A stretch of DNA of 40,570 nucleotides. Origin: Marinobacterium_E sp035458585. GTDB lineage: Bacteria; Pseudomonadota; Gammaproteobacteria; Pseudomonadales; Balneatricaceae. Under the pieces are notes generated by a model. The model was not told the origin of the DNA, did not search any database, and was given only the letters and a program-made list of their open reading frames with translations. Both the position numbers and the translations under genes were made by a program. This document shows positions 7,644-15,089 of this stretch, one piece after another. Numbering within the stretch: the first letter of the stretch is position 1; every line of letters begins with the position of its first letter. The stretch spans positions 1-40,570 of the forward strand of contig DATHZN010000040.1 of NCBI GenBank assembly GCA_035458585.1. Reading direction: 5' to 3'.

Positions 7644-7670
7644 CAGAAATCCTATTCCGTAGAATTTCTG
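7644..7670. promoter_or_regulatory. Inverted repeat in the LysR/dehydrogenase intergenic region
   Basis: CAGAAAT (7644-7650) and ATTTCTG (7664-7670) form a perfect 7-bp dyad with a 13-base spacer, 86 bases before the lysR start and 137 bases before the dehydrogenase start. Dyads like this in divergent intergenic regions are typical LysR-type binding sites; assignment is inferred. Confidence 0.45.
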
Positions 7671-7755
7671 TTATAAGAAACTACCGGGAGGTATCCTGTA
7701 ACGGAAATAAATATCCGAAAGGTCCATAATAAGAATTATTGATAAGGGTGTTTCA

Positions 7756-8724
7756 ATGCTGCGTTTGAGAGGTGTAGACCTTAATCTTCTGGTGGTGTTT
7801 CGTTTGTTATACGAGCATCGAAACACCGGTGTTGTGGCCGATAAGCTTGGGATTACTCAGCCCGCGGTTAGCAATTGCCTGGCTAGGTTACGCAAGCAAC
7901 TTAAAGACGAGCTGTTTGAGCGTACACAGACCGGTCTCACACCCACGCCCTACGCGGATCGCATTTTTGAGGTGGTTCAGTTTGGCTTGATGAAACTAGA
8001 AGAGGGGTTGGGCGAAACTGAAAAATTCGACCCGCGGACTAGCGACAGAATTTTTACGGTCGCTATGTCAGAGATGAAAGAGGCTGAAATTCTACCCTCA
8101 CTTTACTCCTACATTTGCAAACACGCGCCAAACGTTGGGATTAAGTGTATCGGTGATGTAGGCCTGGAATTAAAGACAGGGTTGGAGAGTGGCGAAATCG
8201 ACCTTGCTATAGGTTATTTCCCTCAACTACAGGCCGGCTTTTATCAAAGGCGGCTTTATGAAGAACCTTATGTGTGTCTGCTGCGCACCGATCATCAAAT
8301 GTTAAATGGTCCTCTTACCCCTCATCGGCTTGCAGGATTTGACCATCTTATTATCGAAGCACCCTCAACCGGTCATAGTCATGTCGAAAAAATGCTTCGT
8401 GAAGCCGGCATTTTTCACACCCGAGGGATACATATTCCTAATTTTTTGAGCGCGCCCTACATTGTTCGGGAGTCTGACTTAATAGTGTCTCTACCTCAGC
8501 GCTTTGCCCTAATGGCTGCAAATGCATTGGGTCTCGCGACGATTCCTCACCCGGTACTCATAGAACCGTCTTGGGTCAGGCTTTTTTGGCATCGGCGTTT
8601 TCATAAAGATGAAGGCTTGGCTTGGCTCCGTGGTGTGATGGTGGAACTTCGGGGTGATGAGGTAGCTTTTTCAGACGGTCTGGGAACGCGTCAGGCTGAT
8701 TTGGCAGTCCTAAACAGCCACTGA
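7756..8724 (+). CDS. LysR-family transcriptional regulator
   Basis: A 322-residue LysR-type regulator. Residues 5-65 form the winged helix-turn-helix (VDLNLLVVFRLLYEHRNTGV, VADKLGITQPAVSNCLARLRKQ, DELFERTQTGLTPTPYA), and the rest is the ligand-binding domain, closest in style to the NodD-like subgroup. The ATG at 7756 has AAGGG eight bases upstream. It is divergent from the PQQ dehydrogenase-cytochrome operon across a 248-base region with a dyad, and upstream of the stand-alone pqqA. It is therefore a good candidate for controlling the dehydrogenase and perhaps pqqA in response to substrate. The inducer is unknown. Confidence 0.9.
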   Translation: MLRLRGVDLNLLVVFRLLYEHRNTGVVADKLGITQPAVSNCLARLRKQLKDELFERTQTGLTPTPYADRIFEVVQFGLMKLEEGLGETEKFDPRTSDRIFTVAMSEMKEAEILPSLYSYICKHAPNVGIKCIGDVGLELKTGLESGEIDLAIGYFPQLQAGFYQRRLYEEPYVCLLRTDHQMLNGPLTPHRLAGFDHLIIEAPSTGHSHVEKMLREAGIFHTRGIHIPNFLSAPYIVRESDLIVSLPQRFALMAANALGLATIPHPVLIEPSWVRLFWHRRFHKDEGLAWLRGVMVELRGDEVAFSDGLGTRQADLAVLNSH

Positions 8725-8888
8725 TATGACCGGCGACCTCTGTGTGTTTTGCCATATTATGAAAAAAATAATTCTTGACGATCTCTTCACTACTTGGAAA
8801 TTGAAGCATATATTGGTTGGGGTGGTTGGGTGAGATCCTGCCTAACGACGTTTGACGATTAATCCTAAAACAAAAAAGTGAGAGCATT

Positions 8889-8960
8889 ATGTGGACTAAA
8901 CCAGCATACAAAGATCTGCGCATCGGCTTCGAAGTGACAATGTACTTCGCTAATCGCTAA
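8889..8960 (+). CDS. pqqA: PqqA precursor peptide, stand-alone copy
   Basis: A 23-residue peptide [20 protein letters not shown] followed by ANR. Glu15 and Tyr19, the residues joined by PqqE and converted to PQQ, sit exactly at the standard positions. It differs from the second copy at 12968 only at residue 8 (Lys for Thr); six further codon differences are silent, which suggests selection on the peptide. The gene lies 164 bases after lysR and far from pqqB, and is followed by a strong hairpin. The ribosome site (GAGAG) is weaker than that of the second copy. Confidence 0.93.
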   Translation: MWTKPAYKDLRIGFEVTMYFANR

Positions 8961-8970
8961 TATCTCTATT

Positions 8971-8996
8971 GTCGGTGTCAGGCGACTGGCACCGAC
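8971..8996 (+). terminator. Hairpin directly after the stand-alone pqqA
   Basis: An 11-bp stem (8971-8981 with 8986-8996, one G-T wobble) closed by a GCGA tetraloop of the GNRA type, ten bases after the pqqA stop. Downstream bases TCCATTTCG give a poor T tract, so it may protect a short abundant pqqA RNA as well as ending transcription before the convergent transporter genes. Confidence 0.6.
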
Positions 8997-9025
8997 TCCA
9001 TTTCGAGTCAATTCACACCTATTGT

Positions 9026-10207
9026 TCAGCGCAACGGATGTTGGCATGTAGACTCAGGTTGGTCCTCACCTAAGGTATCGGTGTAGTGCGTAGGGTGCAA
9101 AAATTTTGGCATCGGTGCGATATCAGAAACGTAGTTTTCAGTAGCAAGCAGTATAGGTTGACGCATTTGGTGGTTCCAGTACCTGAATGAACCCCGTGTT
9201 CCCTTGTACAGGTCGACCCTAGATTCTTTATCCTCAAATAATGATCGTAGGTTTAGCCCATCCCCCGTCAAATGGGTCGGGTTAAGACTATTCGCAACAA
9301 ATTTAACCGATGCCCAGGCGGCAAATTCTCTATCGGTCATAGCCAGCCTTGCACTTGACTCTGTCGATCCCAAATTTCTATAACGTTCGTTAAGCTGCGG
9401 TGCGCCATATCGTTCTAATGCGTAGTGCCAGGCTTTGGGTACCAGCCCAACGTCGCCAACAACTGGGCGAGGACGGCGCGTACTAAATTGTATGCGTCGG
9501 CCGAAATCGAGTTCGGAATCAATTACTGCCACGACATCATAGGAGCTGCGTCCCGTCAGGAATTCTGGCTTGTTTCGATCGCGATCGTCGGGATGGTGAG
9601 ACAGAGTAAATATTCGTTCATCAGAAATACTACCGCCAAAACGCTCGATTGATTCGGCCAAAATCGTTTTACGTTCCATATCTCGCTCACTCGATCCGTG
9701 AACAAGCAATACCTTCAGCCAGCCACTGTGGACCAAGAACTGCGCGAGCGCATCGAAATACATTCGATCTGATGGAATGGCATGGTAAACACCGGGCAAA
9801 CATAAGTCGCTTCGCAACGATTGCTCCGAGGCACTGGTATTGATTGCCACAGCGTCAAGTTTATCGGCGTAATTTGCGGCCGTTTTGAGAAGGTTTGCCG
9901 GGAGGTCCAGTAATAGCAGATGATTTGCGTCTAGATCTGACAGCTGCTGCTCTATGGGTTGAGCCGGGTCGATCTCTATAGTCTTAAGTTGCGGTTCAAT
10001 ACCGTACAAGTCGAATTTAAGTTTCGCCTCATCAAGTGCGAGCTTTATGGCCCGTTCAAGAGCTCGGCGCTCCTCTACAACAATACCCGAGAAAGATGTT
10101 AGGTCCTCACGCTGTTGTGGTGTTGAAACAATTGTTAGGTGCAAGCTCTCTGCTTGTACAGCACCTGCAAGCATAAGGCTCAAAAGTGCTATCTTGAGTT
10201 TGGTCAC
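9026..10207 (-). CDS. PQQ-associated ABC transporter substrate-binding protein (PedA-like)
   Basis: A 393-residue periplasmic binding protein of the branched-chain amino-acid binding fold, most like the family tied to PQQ-dependent alcohol oxidation clusters. The start is GTG with GGAGG seven bases upstream; residues 1-19 are a signal peptide (MTKLKIALLSLMLAGAVQA). Two-lobe features are LLLLDLPANLLKTAANYADK, LVHSGWLKVLLVHGSSERD and VVAVIDSELDFGRRIQFSTR. The conserved C-terminus DTLGEDQPESTCQH is characteristic. Its start overlaps the stop of the beta-propeller gene in GTGA. In Pseudomonas putida the related PedA1A2BC system is needed for growth with trace lanthanides; the ligand here is not known. 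Confidence 0.8.
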   Translation of the reverse strand: MTKLKIALLSLMLAGAVQAESLHLTIVSTPQQREDLTSFSGIVVEERRALERAIKLALDEAKLKFDLYGIEPQLKTIEIDPAQPIEQQLSDLDANHLLLLDLPANLLKTAANYADKLDAVAINTSASEQSLRSDLCLPGVYHAIPSDRMYFDALAQFLVHSGWLKVLLVHGSSERDMERKTILAESIERFGGSISDERIFTLSHHPDDRDRNKPEFLTGRSSYDVVAVIDSELDFGRRIQFSTRRPRPVVGDVGLVPKAWHYALERYGAPQLNERYRNLGSTESSARLAMTDREFAAWASVKFVANSLNPTHLTGDGLNLRSLFEDKESRVDLYKGTRGSFRYWNHQMRQPILLATENYVSDIAPMPKFLHPTHYTDTLGEDQPESTCQHPLR

Positions 10208-11187
10208 TGGAGTACCTCCACAGCACGGGGGACAAGTCCTGTTCGAACTGATGCTACGGGTCGGCGGCTATCAAGGTCAATTATTGTCATATCATCTGAG
10301 AGGCCGTTCAGAACGTAGAGTCTGTCCTCGTTTGGCGAGAGGGCTAGCCCCCAAGCACGGCGCCCAACAAGGATATATTTGAGAATCTCTCGTGTTTGAC
10401 GGTCAATTATAGCGATATGATTTGCCGCTCCTAGGGCAACGTAGGCAAAGCGGGTGTCTGTGGAGAAGATAATATCCACGGGTGTGAGTTGCTCGCTTCT
10501 GAGACCTCTTGGAGCAAAGATTATCTCATCTACTTTTTTCAGTGTTTGTATGTCAAAGATCTCTACCCGACTTCCCATCTCAGTAGAGACCCAGAGTTCA
10601 GACTCCGCTATTGCCAGGCCCCTTGGCCTCAGGTTAGTCAGAATCTTTGCCTCTTCACTGTAGTCCTGAGTTGAAAACACATGGACTAGGCCTGCGTTCT
10701 CTGAGGCGACAAAAATGCGCTTGTGATCAACAGAGATTGCAACACCATCAGGTTCATATCCTGTTGGAAGTGTAGCTAACAGCTTACCTTCTGGAAGTTC
10801 GATCACAGATGCTGTTGATGCTCGCTCATTACTGACGACGAGCAAATTCTCTTCATTCATTGCAAGGGTAGATGCGCCATCCAAACCCGTGATTGTTTGA
10901 AGAATTTCGCCATCTTCGACACTAACTCTGACTACCTGATTTTGCTCAGCGCATGCTATCCAGAGCGAGTTTGTTTCACCACTGTAATGCAAATCGCGCG
11001 GGCGCTCGCAGCGAAAAAGAGTGCGCAATACCTTGCCTCGCTCGTCATGAATCAATACTTCATCCGATCTTTCGTTGCTCACTGCAAGCTCGAACCCGAC
11101 TGCGCTTAACGAGGTCAGGAGTCCCGCGAGGAGAGCAGCGATCCTATAAGGTTGCACAGGCGTCAAAAGGGATTTCCATAAGATCAT
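10204..11187 (-). CDS. PQQ-catabolism-associated beta-propeller protein
   Basis: A 327-residue exported protein with YVTN/NHL-type beta-propeller repeats. A hydrophobic N-terminal segment (AALLAGLLTSLSAVGFELAV) is a likely signal. Repeats carry motifs such as RDLHYSGETNSLWIACAE, PDGVAISVDHKRIFVASEN, PRGLAIAESELWVSTEM and GLALSPNEDRLYVLNGLSDD. This family is found with the PQQ-linked ABC transporter, and its place between the permease and the binding protein supports a shared role, perhaps in metal or cofactor handling. It starts nine bases after the permease stop, with no strong ribosome site, suggesting coupled translation. Confidence 0.78.
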   Translation of the reverse strand: MILWKSLLTPVQPYRIAALLAGLLTSLSAVGFELAVSNERSDEVLIHDERGKVLRTLFRCERPRDLHYSGETNSLWIACAEQNQVVRVSVEDGEILQTITGLDGASTLAMNEENLLVVSNERASTASVIELPEGKLLATLPTGYEPDGVAISVDHKRIFVASENAGLVHVFSTQDYSEEAKILTNLRPRGLAIAESELWVSTEMGSRVEIFDIQTLKKVDEIIFAPRGLRSEQLTPVDIIFSTDTRFAYVALGAANHIAIIDRQTREILKYILVGRRAWGLALSPNEDRLYVLNGLSDDMTIIDLDSRRPVASVRTGLVPRAVEVLQ

Positions 11188-11196
11188 AAGTGGGCT

Positions 11197-11967
11197 CTAA
11201 GCATTAGGTTTGTATACGAGGGGTACAATATAACTGAGCAAAATCACTCCCATTACTATTCCTAAGAGGGGCATGAGGTCAAACTGAGAGTAGATGGCAA
11301 AACGGACGCTCTCTACCAGATGTGTAAAGGGGTTGAGCACGCTGATCCAATAAAGTAGCTCGCTTGACTCCTGTAACTGCCACAGCGGATAGAGCGAGCT
11401 GGACAGGAAAAGTGCTGGAAAAATAACAAAGTTCATAACACCCGCAAAGTTTTCCATCCCATTCACGGTACTTGCCAGTAGCAAACCAATCAGTGCAAGC
11501 GCGTAAGCGATCAAAAAAACCACTGGCACAGCGATCAGAAGACCAATCAACGGAAGATGTACATCAAAAAGAAGGGCGATCGCCAGCATGAGGTAGGCCT
11601 GTATCGTTGAGACTGTGGCTGCTGCCAGCAGTTTAAACACCAATAGCTTTCGCCGACTGATAGGCGCTGTCATCAGTACCTTCATTGAGCCCGCCTCCCG
11701 ATCGAAGGCCATAGCCAAAGATGACTGCATACCATTGAACAGGCAGACCATGCCGATGAGTCCGGGAATTATATAGACATCATAGGTAGTGTAAGTGCTG
11801 TAAGGCGCTTGGGTTGCTATACCAAGTGTGCTCTTGAAACCGGCCGCAAAGACAAGAAGCCAAAATAGGGGTCTTACCAATGCCGAGAGTAGTCGTGTAC
11901 GCTGTCGAATAAAGCGAGAAAACTCGCGTGTCATGATTGCTTGAAATGCGTAAAAGGATCTAGTCAT
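11197..11967 (-). CDS. ABC-2 type permease of the PQQ-associated transporter (PedC-like)
   Basis: A 256-residue inner-membrane permease with six predicted membrane segments, for example ALVRPLFWLLVFAAG, YIIPGLIGMVCLFNGMQ, LIAVPVVFLIAYALALIGLL and FVIFPALFLSSSLYPLWQL. The motif MAFDREAGSMKVLMTAPISR before the third segment is typical of ABC-2 exporters. The start at 11967 overlaps the ATPase stop by eight bases. ABC-2 permeases usually export, while the partner binding protein implies import; this tension applies to the whole family. Confidence 0.83.
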   Translation of the reverse strand: MTRSFYAFQAIMTREFSRFIRQRTRLLSALVRPLFWLLVFAAGFKSTLGIATQAPYSTYTTYDVYIIPGLIGMVCLFNGMQSSLAMAFDREAGSMKVLMTAPISRRKLLVFKLLAAATVSTIQAYLMLAIALLFDVHLPLIGLLIAVPVVFLIAYALALIGLLLASTVNGMENFAGVMNFVIFPALFLSSSLYPLWQLQESSELLYWISVLNPFTHLVESVRFAIYSQFDLMPLLGIVMGVILLSYIVPLVYKPNA

Positions 11968-12667
11968 GGTGATTCGCTATTCCTTTGTAGGTCTCAAGAA
12001 GGGTTGTCTGATCCCCGCATTGCCCGCGGTGTTTGACCTCTCCACGTGACACGATCAACAGTTGATCCTCCTCACGCAGCTCATCTGTTATGTGAGTACA
12101 CCAGAGCACGCCAATACCCTCCTGCTGAGCTAGTTCGTGAATATCGCTGGAAAGCTGTAAGCGACTGTCGATGTCCAGGCCGACACTGGGTTCGTCTAGC
12201 AGCAGCCAATTAGGGCGGTGAAGAAGTGCCCTTCCTATCTCGATCCGACGGCGCTCGCCACCGCTGAGAGTCATCGGTTTGCGCGCAAGTAGATGCTCAA
12301 GGTTGAGCAGCTGCGATACCCATTTGATTCGCTCTCGGCGCGTGCTTGGGTTCAATCCGTGCAATCCGGCGGCGTACTCTAAATTCGCCAGGCCAGACCT
12401 CATGCCGTCTAAAGCAGGCTCTTGAAATACGAATCCGAACGAGGCGAGATCGCGCGGTTCGATGCGCCGCTTCGTTTCACCCGCAATCTCAAATTCGCCC
12501 TGCTGGCAGGAAAGTAGTCCCGCAAGAATTTTTATTAAGGTTGATTTGCCGGCGCCGTTAGGACCCAGTAAGGCGGTGACAGTGGACGCGTCAAGCGTAA
12601 AAGAGAGGTTGTTCAGCGCAACCTGATTGCCGTATCGGTGACTGAGATTTCGAATTGCAAGTGGCAT
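11960..12667 (-). CDS. ABC ATP-binding protein of the PQQ-associated transporter (PedB-like)
   Basis: A 235-residue ATPase with Walker A GPNGAGKSTLIK (about residues 36-47), Q-loop FVFQEPALDG, signature LSGGERRRIEIGRALLHRP, Walker B WLLLDEPSVGLD and the switch histidine in VLWCTHITDE. The ATG at 12667 was chosen over an upstream in-frame ATG at 12724 because AGAGG sits four bases before it and family members begin near MPLAIRNLSHRYG. It is the first gene of a four-gene minus-strand operon and is divergent from the pqqA-E operon across 300 bases. Confidence 0.85.
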   Translation of the reverse strand: MPLAIRNLSHRYGNQVALNNLSFTLDASTVTALLGPNGAGKSTLIKILAGLLSCQQGEFEIAGETKRRIEPRDLASFGFVFQEPALDGMRSGLANLEYAAGLHGLNPSTRRERIKWVSQLLNLEHLLARKPMTLSGGERRRIEIGRALLHRPNWLLLDEPSVGLDIDSRLQLSSDIHELAQQEGIGVLWCTHITDELREEDQLLIVSRGEVKHRGQCGDQTTLLETYKGIANHHD

Positions 12668-12842
12668 GGTACCTCTGCACTTTTTTATTATTAGATGTTG
12701 AGCAGTTTCTCTGGGCATTGTCATAAATTCTGCACAGTATACCGATGATAGGACGTTGTCAGCCGGAGTGGAACCGTTGTTAGCTTCACTTTTGACAAAG
12801 CACTCTGCCAGGATGCAGTCTAAGTTGCAGTATGTGAAAAGA

Positions 12843-12864
12843 GGGTAGTACTGGGTTACTACCC
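12843..12864 (+). promoter_or_regulatory. Hairpin upstream of the second pqqA
   Basis: GGGTAGTA, a 6-base loop, TACTACCC: a perfect 8-bp stem about 100 bases before pqqA. It could be a leader RNA structure or an operator in the divergent ATPase/pqqA region. No clear promoter hexamers were identified around it. Confidence 0.4.
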
Positions 12865-12917
12865 GTTCTTACGGAAAGCAAATAGAGTGCGAGATGTCCT
12901 TTCGGACAACGGGAACT

Positions 12918-12935
12918 GATGATATTAATATCATC
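12918..12935. promoter_or_regulatory. Perfect 18-bp palindrome before pqqA
   Basis: GATGATATTAATATCATC is self-complementary over all 18 bases and ends 32 bases before the pqqA ATG. Perfect AT-rich palindromes at this distance are often operators for a dimeric regulator; none is assigned. Confidence 0.45.
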
Positions 12936-12967
12936 GGACTTAGCATAATAACAATGAGGATAAGAGT

Positions 12968-13039
12968 ATGTGGACTAAACCAGCATACACCGATCTGCGT
13001 ATCGGCTTCGAAGTAACTATGTACTTCGCAAACCGCTAA
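12968..13039 (+). CDS. pqqA: PqqA precursor peptide, operon copy
   Basis: A 23-residue peptide [20 protein letters not shown] plus ANR, with Glu15 and Tyr19 in place as the PQQ building residues. GAGGA lies about eight bases before the ATG. It heads the pqqA-B-C-D-E-peptidase run; a perfect 10-bp hairpin separates it from pqqB, as expected where the precursor RNA is made in excess. It is 64/72 bases identical to the stand-alone copy 4 kb away. Confidence 0.96.
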
Positions 13040-13047
13040 GCGGTCTT

Positions 13048-13070
13048 GAGCACTGGCTCAGCCAGTGCTC
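13048..13070 (+). terminator. Hairpin between pqqA and pqqB
   Basis: GAGCACTGGC, loop TCA, GCCAGTGCTC: a perfect 10-bp stem eight bases after the pqqA stop, with GTTTGAG rather than a T run after it. Partial termination or protection of a short pqqA RNA would give more PqqA than PqqB-E. Confidence 0.7.
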
Positions 13071-13117
13071 GTTTGAGTGTTAAGCCATACGATAAATACA
13101 ACAGGCTCGTTACTTAG

Positions 13118-14038
13118 ATGAAAATTCATGTCTTGGGATCAGCCGCTGGTGGCGGCTTTCCCCAGTGGAACTGCAACTGCGATATGTGCGCGGGTTATAG
13201 AGCCAAGCGCATACGTGCGACAGCGCGTACACAGTCATCCATCGCTTTAAGCATCGATGGAATCAGTTGGATTCTATTCAATACCTCCCCCGATATTCGC
13301 CAGCAAATTGCAGATTTTCCTGCCCTTCAGCCTAACCGTGAACTGAGGGATACGGGGATATCTCAGATCATATTCATGGATAGTCAGATAGACCATACAA
13401 CGGGTCTACTGATGTTGCGCGAAGGTTGCCCCCACAGTATCTGGTGCACGGAGCCCGTGCAGAGAGATTTGAGTGAAAATTTTCCGATACTGACAATGCT
13501 GCAGCATTGGGGTGGGAACAGGATCAATACGATTCCCGTTGATGGATACGAACCATCGAGCTTCAACATTCCGGGGTTTGAAACGCTTGAGTTTACGGCG
13601 GTGCCGCTGTTGAGTAATGCACCGCCTTACTCTCCCAGAAGAGACCGACCTGATCCGGGAGACAATATAGGTATCAGAGTTGAAGATAAGTCTTCAGGGC
13701 AGTCGTTTTTTTATGCGCCTGGATTGGGGCAAATTCAAAATCATCTGATCCCCCTCATGGCGAATTCGGATTTGCTCTTGGTTGATGGCACAGTCTGGCG
13801 TAATGATGAAATGCAGCAGCGAGGCGTTGGTACGCGACTGGGAACAGAGATGGGGCACCTGCCTCAGTCTGGAGAGGGCGGCATGATTGAGCTGTTAAGT
13901 CAGTTTGAACGGCCGCGTAAGGTATTAATACACATCAATAACACTAACCCCATACTGGACGAGGAGTCTCCGGAACGGGCTCTGTTGACAGAGCAGGGGA
14001 TTGAGGTGGCTTTTGATGGTATGTCGATCGAATTATAA
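13118..14038 (+). CDS. pqqB: PqqB
   Basis: 306 residues, full length. PqqB is a metallo-beta-lactamase-fold protein that acts late in PQQ formation, described as an iron-dependent hydroxylase of the tyrosine-derived part. The start MKIHVLGSAAGGGFPQWNCN and CDMCAGYR are highly conserved, as are TSPDIRQQI, DSQIDHTTGLL, PLLSNAPPYSPRRDRPDPGD and FFYAPGLGQI. The metal-binding histidine pattern is modified relative to true lactamases, as usual in PqqB. It is followed by pqqC after 17 bases. Confidence 0.97.
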   Translation: MKIHVLGSAAGGGFPQWNCNCDMCAGYRAKRIRATARTQSSIALSIDGISWILFNTSPDIRQQIADFPALQPNRELRDTGISQIIFMDSQIDHTTGLLMLREGCPHSIWCTEPVQRDLSENFPILTMLQHWGGNRINTIPVDGYEPSSFNIPGFETLEFTAVPLLSNAPPYSPRRDRPDPGDNIGIRVEDKSSGQSFFYAPGLGQIQNHLIPLMANSDLLLVDGTVWRNDEMQQRGVGTRLGTEMGHLPQSGEGGMIELLSQFERPRKVLIHINNTNPILDEESPERALLTEQGIEVAFDGMSIEL

Positions 14039-14055
14039 ATCTAAGGGTCAGGTCG

Positions 14056-14817
14056 ATGGTTGTGAAGAGTAGTTCCGCGTTGACACGCGATGAGTTTGAG
14101 CAGGCGCTTCGTGCCAAGGGAGCGCTCTATCATACAGAGCACCCCTACCACCAAGCGATGTATGAAGGTCGAAGTACACCTGAGCAGATCCGGGGGTGGG
14201 TTGCTAACCGTTTCTATTATCAGATCAGCATACCTCTCAAGGATGCTGCGATCATGGCCAATTGTCCCGACCCCGATGTCAGACGCCAGTGGGTACAGCG
14301 AATAGTCGATCATGATGGCGTCAGTGCCGGAGAGGGCGGTATTGAGGCCTGGATCGCACTTGGTGAGGCTGTGGGGTTGACGCGTGAAGAGCTATTGAGC
14401 CAAGAATATGTCCTGCCGGGTGTCCGTTTTGCGGTTGACGCTTATGTGAATTTTGCCAGACGCGCGAATTGGCAAGAGGCTGCCAGCTCTTCTCTGACAG
14501 AACTTTTCGCACCGAAGATACACAAAAGCAGACTGGAGGCATGGCCTCAACATTATCCTTGGATCAAGCCGGAGGGCTACAGCTATTTTCGCAAGCGTTT
14601 GACCGAAGCGCGCAGGGACGTTAACCACGGCCTTGAAATCACGCTCAGCCACTACACGACGCGTGAACAGCAGAATCGGATGCTGGAAATTTTGCAGTTT
14701 AAACTGGATGTTTTGTGGAGCATGCTAGACGCTATGACGATGGCTTACGAGCTCGATCGCCCGCCGTTTCATACGGTCACAAATGAACGTGTCTACCACA
14801 GGGGGTTGTTTAAATGA
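14056..14817 (+). CDS. pqqC: PqqC, pyrroloquinoline-quinone synthase
   Basis: 253 residues. PqqC is the cofactor-free oxidase that closes and oxidises the ring in the last step of PQQ synthesis. Conserved segments include YHTEHPYHQAMYEG, WVANRFYYQISIPLKDAAIM, RIVDHDGVSAGEGGIEAW, ELFAPKIHKSRLEAWPQHY, SYFRKRLTEARRDVNHGLE, and FKLDVLWSMLDAMTMAYE, which carry the active-site histidines, arginines and tyrosines. The stop overlaps pqqD in ATGA, so the two are probably translationally coupled. Confidence 0.97.
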   Translation: MVVKSSSALTRDEFEQALRAKGALYHTEHPYHQAMYEGRSTPEQIRGWVANRFYYQISIPLKDAAIMANCPDPDVRRQWVQRIVDHDGVSAGEGGIEAWIALGEAVGLTREELLSQEYVLPGVRFAVDAYVNFARRANWQEAASSSLTELFAPKIHKSRLEAWPQHYPWIKPEGYSYFRKRLTEARRDVNHGLEITLSHYTTREQQNRMLEILQFKLDVLWSMLDAMTMAYELDRPPFHTVTNERVYHRGLFK

Positions 14818-15089
14818 GCTCCGATATGTTGAACAAAACTCCGGTACTCAACTCGATTTATCGGCTGCAGTGGGAACCGGCGCAGCAAGGATATGTGCTC
14901 TTGTATCCTGAGGGTATGGTGCAACTCAATGGTCCTGCGAGTGAGATCCTCAGGCGAGTGGATGGGGAACGTTCAGTAACGCAAATCGTCGATGACCTTC
15001 AGTTAAGCTTTCCAGATGCAGAGGGTTTGATTGAGGATGTAGAGGCATTTTTGGTGGAAGCTCATGAGCAAAACTGGATCTCCCTGTAA
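14814..15089 (+). CDS. pqqD: PqqD, PqqA-binding chaperone
   Basis: 91 residues. PqqD binds the PqqA peptide and presents it to PqqE. Typical features are YRLQWEPAQQGYVLLYPEGM, VQLNGPASEILRRVDGERSV and the C-terminal winged-helix-like segment LIEDVEAFLVEAHEQNWI. It overlaps pqqC by four bases and pqqE by 26 bases, so the three are tightly coupled; in some bacteria pqqD and pqqE or pqqC are fused outright. Confidence 0.96.
   Translation: MSSDMLNKTPVLNSIYRLQWEPAQQGYVLLYPEGMVQLNGPASEILRRVDGERSVTQIVDDLQLSFPDAEGLIEDVEAFLVEAHEQNWISL

Noticed and set aside
12668..12724. Longer N-terminus for the ABC ATPase from an ATG at 12724
   Set aside because: No ribosome site there; AGAGG precedes the ATG at 12667, which also fits the family's usual start.
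12792..12797. TTGACA as a -35 box for the pqq operon
   Set aside because: No acceptable -10 sequence lies 16-18 bases downstream.
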